A stretch of DNA of 64,000 bases from Flavobacterium sp. Sd200. GTDB lineage: Bacteria > Bacteroidota > Bacteroidia > Flavobacteriales > Flavobacteriaceae. Below the pieces are notes generated by a model. That model was not told the DNA's origin, ran no database searches, and worked only from the letters and a program-made list of their open reading frames with translations. A program made the position numbers and the translations under genes. Shown here piece by piece: positions 61,198-64,000 of this stretch. Position 1 is the first letter of the stretch; each line of letters begins with the position of its first letter. The stretch is from the NCBI RefSeq assembly GCF_009826935.1, contig NZ_WUMN01000006.1, forward strand, positions 124,001 to 188,000, written 5' to 3'.

Positions 61198-61419
61198 ATG
61201 GCTTGTCAAAAAAAATTAATAATGGACATCATTAAGAAGGAACTAATTGATGGAGAATTTTTTGAAGCTGAAAAATGGGGTATACCGCAATTGTTTTTTG
61301 ATAAACTTAATCAGGACGATCATGAATGGCATGAATTTCAAAGTATAGAAATAACAACCGAACCAGCTTATTCTATTATGCTTATTGAAGAGTTGCTAAA
61401 TAAAGTTCTAATAAGCTAA
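61198..61419 (+). CDS. Small hypothetical protein
   Basis: 73 residues from ATG 61198, or 65 from ATG 61222. Acidic, with EFFEAEKWGIPQLFFDKLNQDD and a C-terminal helix IMLIEELLNKVLIS. No family recognised. It lies next to the restriction island and may be an accessory gene. Its stop touches the stop of the convergent small gene. Confidence 0.45.
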   Translation: MACQKKLIMDIIKKELIDGEFFEAEKWGIPQLFFDKLNQDDHEWHEFQSIEITTEPAYSIMLIEELLNKVLIS

Positions 61420-61659
61420 CTACTCCACCCCAATCCTAAGTTTATTAAGCGTAAAAGCCTCAATGGTATCTATGTAGTCTATTTCGTCCCAGTCGGTTTC
61501 GTCATGAATGGCCTCAAACTCCTTGGCCCACACAATAAACTCGGCAATATCATTACGGGAGTTGCCTGAAAAAAATCCTTTTTGCCCGGCAAGGTAAGCA
61601 ATATCGGCAAGTGCTTCAAAAAGGCGGTTATCTTGTATTGTGTAAGGTAAATCGTTCAT
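61420..61659 (-). CDS. Small conserved hypothetical protein
   Basis: Start at ATG 61659 (MNDLPYTIQDNRLFEALADIA); the longer frame adds 20 unlikely residues. 79 residues, acidic: AYLAGQKGFFSGNSRNDIAEFIVWAKEFEAIHDETDWDEIDYIDTIEAF is the conserved-looking body (only its ends matter here: GFFSGNSR and EIDYIDTIEAF). No family name is known to me. It is convergent with the previous small gene. Confidence 0.6.
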   Translation of the reverse strand: MNDLPYTIQDNRLFEALADIAYLAGQKGFFSGNSRNDIAEFIVWAKEFEAIHDETDWDEIDYIDTIEAFTLNKLRIGVE

Positions 61660-61912
61660 ACAAAAATGGTTATAAATACAACAAAAAAGTGTTGCAATAT
61701 TGTAATTTTTTTGTTTCAAAACATAATGAATATGTTAAGTTATCAACTTTTTTATGCACGCATATTATAACAGGATCTATCTTACAACATTCAGTTTTAA
61801 ATTATGGCCGCCAAAATTAGAAATATTATTTGTGGACAACTTAAAAATATTGTCAAACAACTGTTACCCTCTAAATTTTAATGTGCTTAACTTTAATATA
61901 ACTTAAATTTTA

Positions 61913-61920
61913 TATTTTTG
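61913..61920 (+). promoter_or_regulatory. -7 element of amtB
   Basis: TATTTTTG fits TAnnTTTG, 22 bp before the ammonium transporter ATG, in a very AT-rich spacer that holds no gene (61660-61942). Confidence 0.45.
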
Positions 61921-61942
61921 ACCCCATAAATTATAGGGTATA

Positions 61943-63292
61943 ATGGAAAAAACTATTGAAAAACGCTGGATAGCTGCTTTTGCAATTACCGCAGCGGTTG
62001 CCTTAACCGGACTTTTTTGGGATCATGCACATGTTGACACTCCCAACACACAGTTTAACTCTACCGATGCTATAGTGCCTGCCGATGTGGCTTGGTTGCT
62101 AACCGCTTCGTGCCTCGTGTTGCTCATGACACCCGGGCTTGCCTTTTTTTATGGCGGTATGGTGGGACGCAAAAACGTAATAAGCACCATGCTTAAAAGT
62201 TTTATTTGTCTTGGTGTTATTAGTCTGCTGTGGGTAACAGTGGGATTCAGTCTTTCTTTTGGCAGTCCGTTGGGCATTGATATAGACGGTACTCATTATG
62301 GCCTTATAGGAAACCCGCTCGATTTTGCTTTTTTCGATTATGTAGACGAGCACCCTAACGCCACTATGGCCACTACCATTCCGTTTATACTGTTTGCTCT
62401 TTTCCAAATGAAGTTTGCCATTATAACTCCGGCCATCATTACCGGTGCCCTGGCAGAGCGTATACGTTTTGTGTCGTTCCTGCTGTTTATTTGCCTTTTT
62501 TCTTTATTAATATACACTCCGCTGTGCCACATGGTGTGGCATCCTAACGGACTTTTGGGCAGTTATTTTCATGTAAAAGATTTTGCCGGAGGTACAGTAG
62601 TACACATGAGTGCGGGTTTTGCTGCCATTGCAGGAGTACTTGTAATTGGTAAGCGTAAGCATTTAGAATATATACCCACTAACATTCCGTTTGTGCTTTT
62701 GGGCACAGGACTGTTGTGGTTTGGCTGGTTTGGCTTTAATGCCGGTTCATCATTAGCTGCAAATCACACTGCTGCTATGGCTTTTGCTACTACGAGTGTG
62801 GCATCGGCATCAGCAATGCTAACGTGGGTGTTCTTTGACCGCTTAAACGGACGCAAAGTATCGGCTTTAGGAGCCTGTATAGGCGCAGTTGTAGGACTTG
62901 TAGCTATTACACCTGCCGCAGGGTTTGTATCGGTGCCTAAGAGCATGTTTTTTGGCTTTATAGCGGCTATTGTTAGTAACGCTATGGTAAACTGGAAAAG
63001 CCTTAAGCGTTTTGACGATACACTCGATGTTTTTGCCTGCCATGGTGTAGGCGGTATTATGGGTATGATCCTGACTGCAATTTTTGCCGAAGGCGAAAAC
63101 GCCAGCCTTTTACACGGCGGCTGGGGCATTTTTAGCCACCATATGATTGCTTTGGTGTTGGTTGCAGCTTTCTCGTTCTTTGGTGCTATTGTGCTTTATA
63201 AAATAACTAACCTGTTTATACCGTTACGCGTTAGCGAAGAAGCCGAAGTTCAGGGTCTGGATATGTCACAGCATAATGAGACTATAGGATAA
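61943..63292 (+). CDS. amt: Ammonium transporter (AmtB/Amt family)
   Basis: 449 residues with about 12 membrane segments; the first (about 10-26) may be cleaved or a signal anchor. Family signatures include DVAWLLTASCLVLLMTPGLAFFYGG (opening), the DFAGGTVVHMSAGFAAIAG signature (about 213-231) with the twin-His pore residue, GTGLLWFGWFGFNAGSS and FACHGVGGIMGMILTAIF. It conducts ammonia or ammonium across the inner membrane. No glnK gene follows, which is unusual for amt genes in proteobacteria; regulation here is unknown. A bidirectional terminator follows. Confidence 0.95.
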   Translation: MEKTIEKRWIAAFAITAAVALTGLFWDHAHVDTPNTQFNSTDAIVPADVAWLLTASCLVLLMTPGLAFFYGGMVGRKNVISTMLKSFICLGVISLLWVTVGFSLSFGSPLGIDIDGTHYGLIGNPLDFAFFDYVDEHPNATMATTIPFILFALFQMKFAIITPAIITGALAERIRFVSFLLFICLFSLLIYTPLCHMVWHPNGLLGSYFHVKDFAGGTVVHMSAGFAAIAGVLVIGKRKHLEYIPTNIPFVLLGTGLLWFGWFGFNAGSSLAANHTAAMAFATTSVASASAMLTWVFFDRLNGRKVSALGACIGAVVGLVAITPAAGFVSVPKSMFFGFIAAIVSNAMVNWKSLKRFDDTLDVFACHGVGGIMGMILTAIFAEGENASLLHGGWGIFSHHMIALVLVAAFSFFGAIVLYKITNLFIPLRVSEEAEVQGLDMSQHNETIG

Positions 63293-63312
63293 AACCAAAA
63301 TATTATAAATAG

Positions 63313-63342
63313 TTAAGGCTGCCCATCGGCAGCCTTAATTGT
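63313..63342. terminator. Bidirectional terminator between convergent genes
   Basis: Perfect 11-bp arms TTAAGGCTGCC (63313-63323) and GGCAGCCTTAA (63328-63338), then T-rich sequence. The stem core matches the terminator at 2066, a common flavobacterial form. Confidence 0.88.
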
Positions 63343-63361
63343 TTTAAACGAATATGTAACC

Positions 63362-64000
63362 TTAATTTTTAATAAGCTTTTGGGTTTGGGTTTCGCCGGT
63401 TTCTGTTAAAACCGTAACGCTGTAAATACCCTGAGTGTAGCTTCCTGCATCTATAGTATATGAAGTTGCTTTACCCCTTACGTCTCCGTTATACATTACC
63501 CTGCCATCTAACGATGTTACAGTAATGTGTTTTATGTTTACAGTAGATTGTATTGTAAAAACGCTTGTTGCAGGGTTTGGTGAAATAGAGAAGAGGTTTG
63601 TTTCAAGATTCTTTTCTTTTCTAATTTCATCATTTGTTAAAGTTGTTCTCATCTCAATAAGAGGAGCATCACAACCCTCAATATACCCCCTGAATTTTGA
63701 ACCGTTTGCAGAATGAAAGCCTGGTTTTAATACAACAGTTTCTCCCGCATGATAATAACCAACAGCATTGGATACAATTGTGTTTGATGCGGTAATACTA
63801 TATTCAGCCTGTCTGTTGTCCTGAGTAGTGCTCACATCATCTGTTGGCGATGTTAGCACCAAATTGGTAGTACACGAACAAATAAAATTAGTAAGTGTAT
63901 TTATTTGTGTTGACGAGAGATTAAATCCCGTTATTAGTTTCCTACCAAGGGTAGTAGCCGCATCAGGATCATTTGGATAAGATTCTACTGTACCTGTATA
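63362..64000 (-). CDS. T9SS-secreted protein, N-terminus beyond the window
   Basis: The frame stays open to base 64000, so the start lies outside; 212 residues are visible. The first part visible (YTGTVESYPNDPDAATTLG and FICSCTTN) has no named domain. About 55-110 (AGETVVLKPGFHSANGSKFRGYIEGC) has the 3-coathanger/Omp85-like tail found in many flavobacterial surface proteins. The T9SS type A sorting domain fills the last 80 residues (FSISPNPATSVFTIQS to QKLIKN). Confidence 0.82.
   Translation of the reverse strand, partial: YTGTVESYPNDPDAATTLGRKLITGFNLSSTQINTLTNFICSCTTNLVLTSPTDDVSTTQDNRQAEYSITASNTIVSNAVGYYHAGETVVLKPGFHSANGSKFRGYIEGCDAPLIEMRTTLTNDEIRKEKNLETNLFSISPNPATSVFTIQSTVNIKHITVTSLDGRVMYNGDVRGKATSYTIDAGSYTQGIYSVTVLTETGETQTQKLIKN

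Overview
The window comes from a member of the Bacteroidota, most likely a flavobacterium (Flavobacteriaceae). The evidence is: secreted proteins ending in type IX secretion (T9SS) type A sorting domains at both edges and in the middle; flavobacterial -7 promoter elements (TAnnTTTG) and an absence of clear Shine-Dalgarno sites; many flavobacterial hypothetical families (DUF4175, DUF3667, HmuY, DUF4349); and AT-rich intergenic spaces with frequent TTG or ATG starts. No rRNA, tRNA, CRISPR array, prophage or insertion sequence was found. The window is mostly ordinary chromosome with a few accessory patches.

Layout. 1-5140: end of a ricin-type T9SS protein, a three-gene envelope cluster (YtxH, holin-like, small coiled-coil), an EF-hand protein, an SPFH protein and gltX. 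5360-12521: DUF4175 protein, ybeY, mnmG, a lipoprotein and a methyltransferase, carrying a cluster of five good parS-like sites plus one degenerate site (9130-11729), two of which double as coding sequence; this suggests proximity to the replication origin. 12752-21678: OmpH-like lipoprotein, a PIF1-like helicase, small membrane proteins, a pentapeptide-like membrane protein and a metallo-hydrolase. 21822-28527: a large secreted reprolysin-type protease, an ACT-like protein, YraN, an SRPBCC protein, an LD-carboxypeptidase and a T9SS adhesin-like protein. 28674-43383: metG, a CAT-like acetyltransferase, an HDAC-like deacetylase, a YpdA-type reductase, a CYTH protein, a Gcr-type membrane protein and mfd. 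43494-50080: S41 protease, DUF4349 lipoprotein, rnpA and an HmuY/TonB-receptor pair for heme or iron uptake.

50294-55467 is the most unusual part. It is an iron-sulfur assembly operon, sufA-sufB-sufC-sufD on the minus strand, and each of its three intergenic gaps holds one gene of the S23/four-helix-bundle (23S rRNA intervening-sequence protein) family. Each inserted gene is bordered by inverted arrays of short 7-8 nt degenerate repeats. The repeat unit is shared between the two borders of one cassette but differs between cassettes. Cassettes of this shape resemble the intervening sequences of spirochaete 23S rRNA, but here they sit in an mRNA operon. Similar 7-nt arrays without any gene occur at four or five other places in the window. 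I regard this as the best candidate for an undescribed system.

55674-64000: an alpha/beta hydrolase, a divergent azoreductase/HxlR regulator pair with 18-bp-spaced operator repeats, an outer-membrane protein, a restriction-modification island (Vsr-like nuclease, cytosine-5 methyltransferase with a fused MerR-like domain, type II endonuclease), two small genes, an ammonium transporter and a T9SS protein cut by the window edge.
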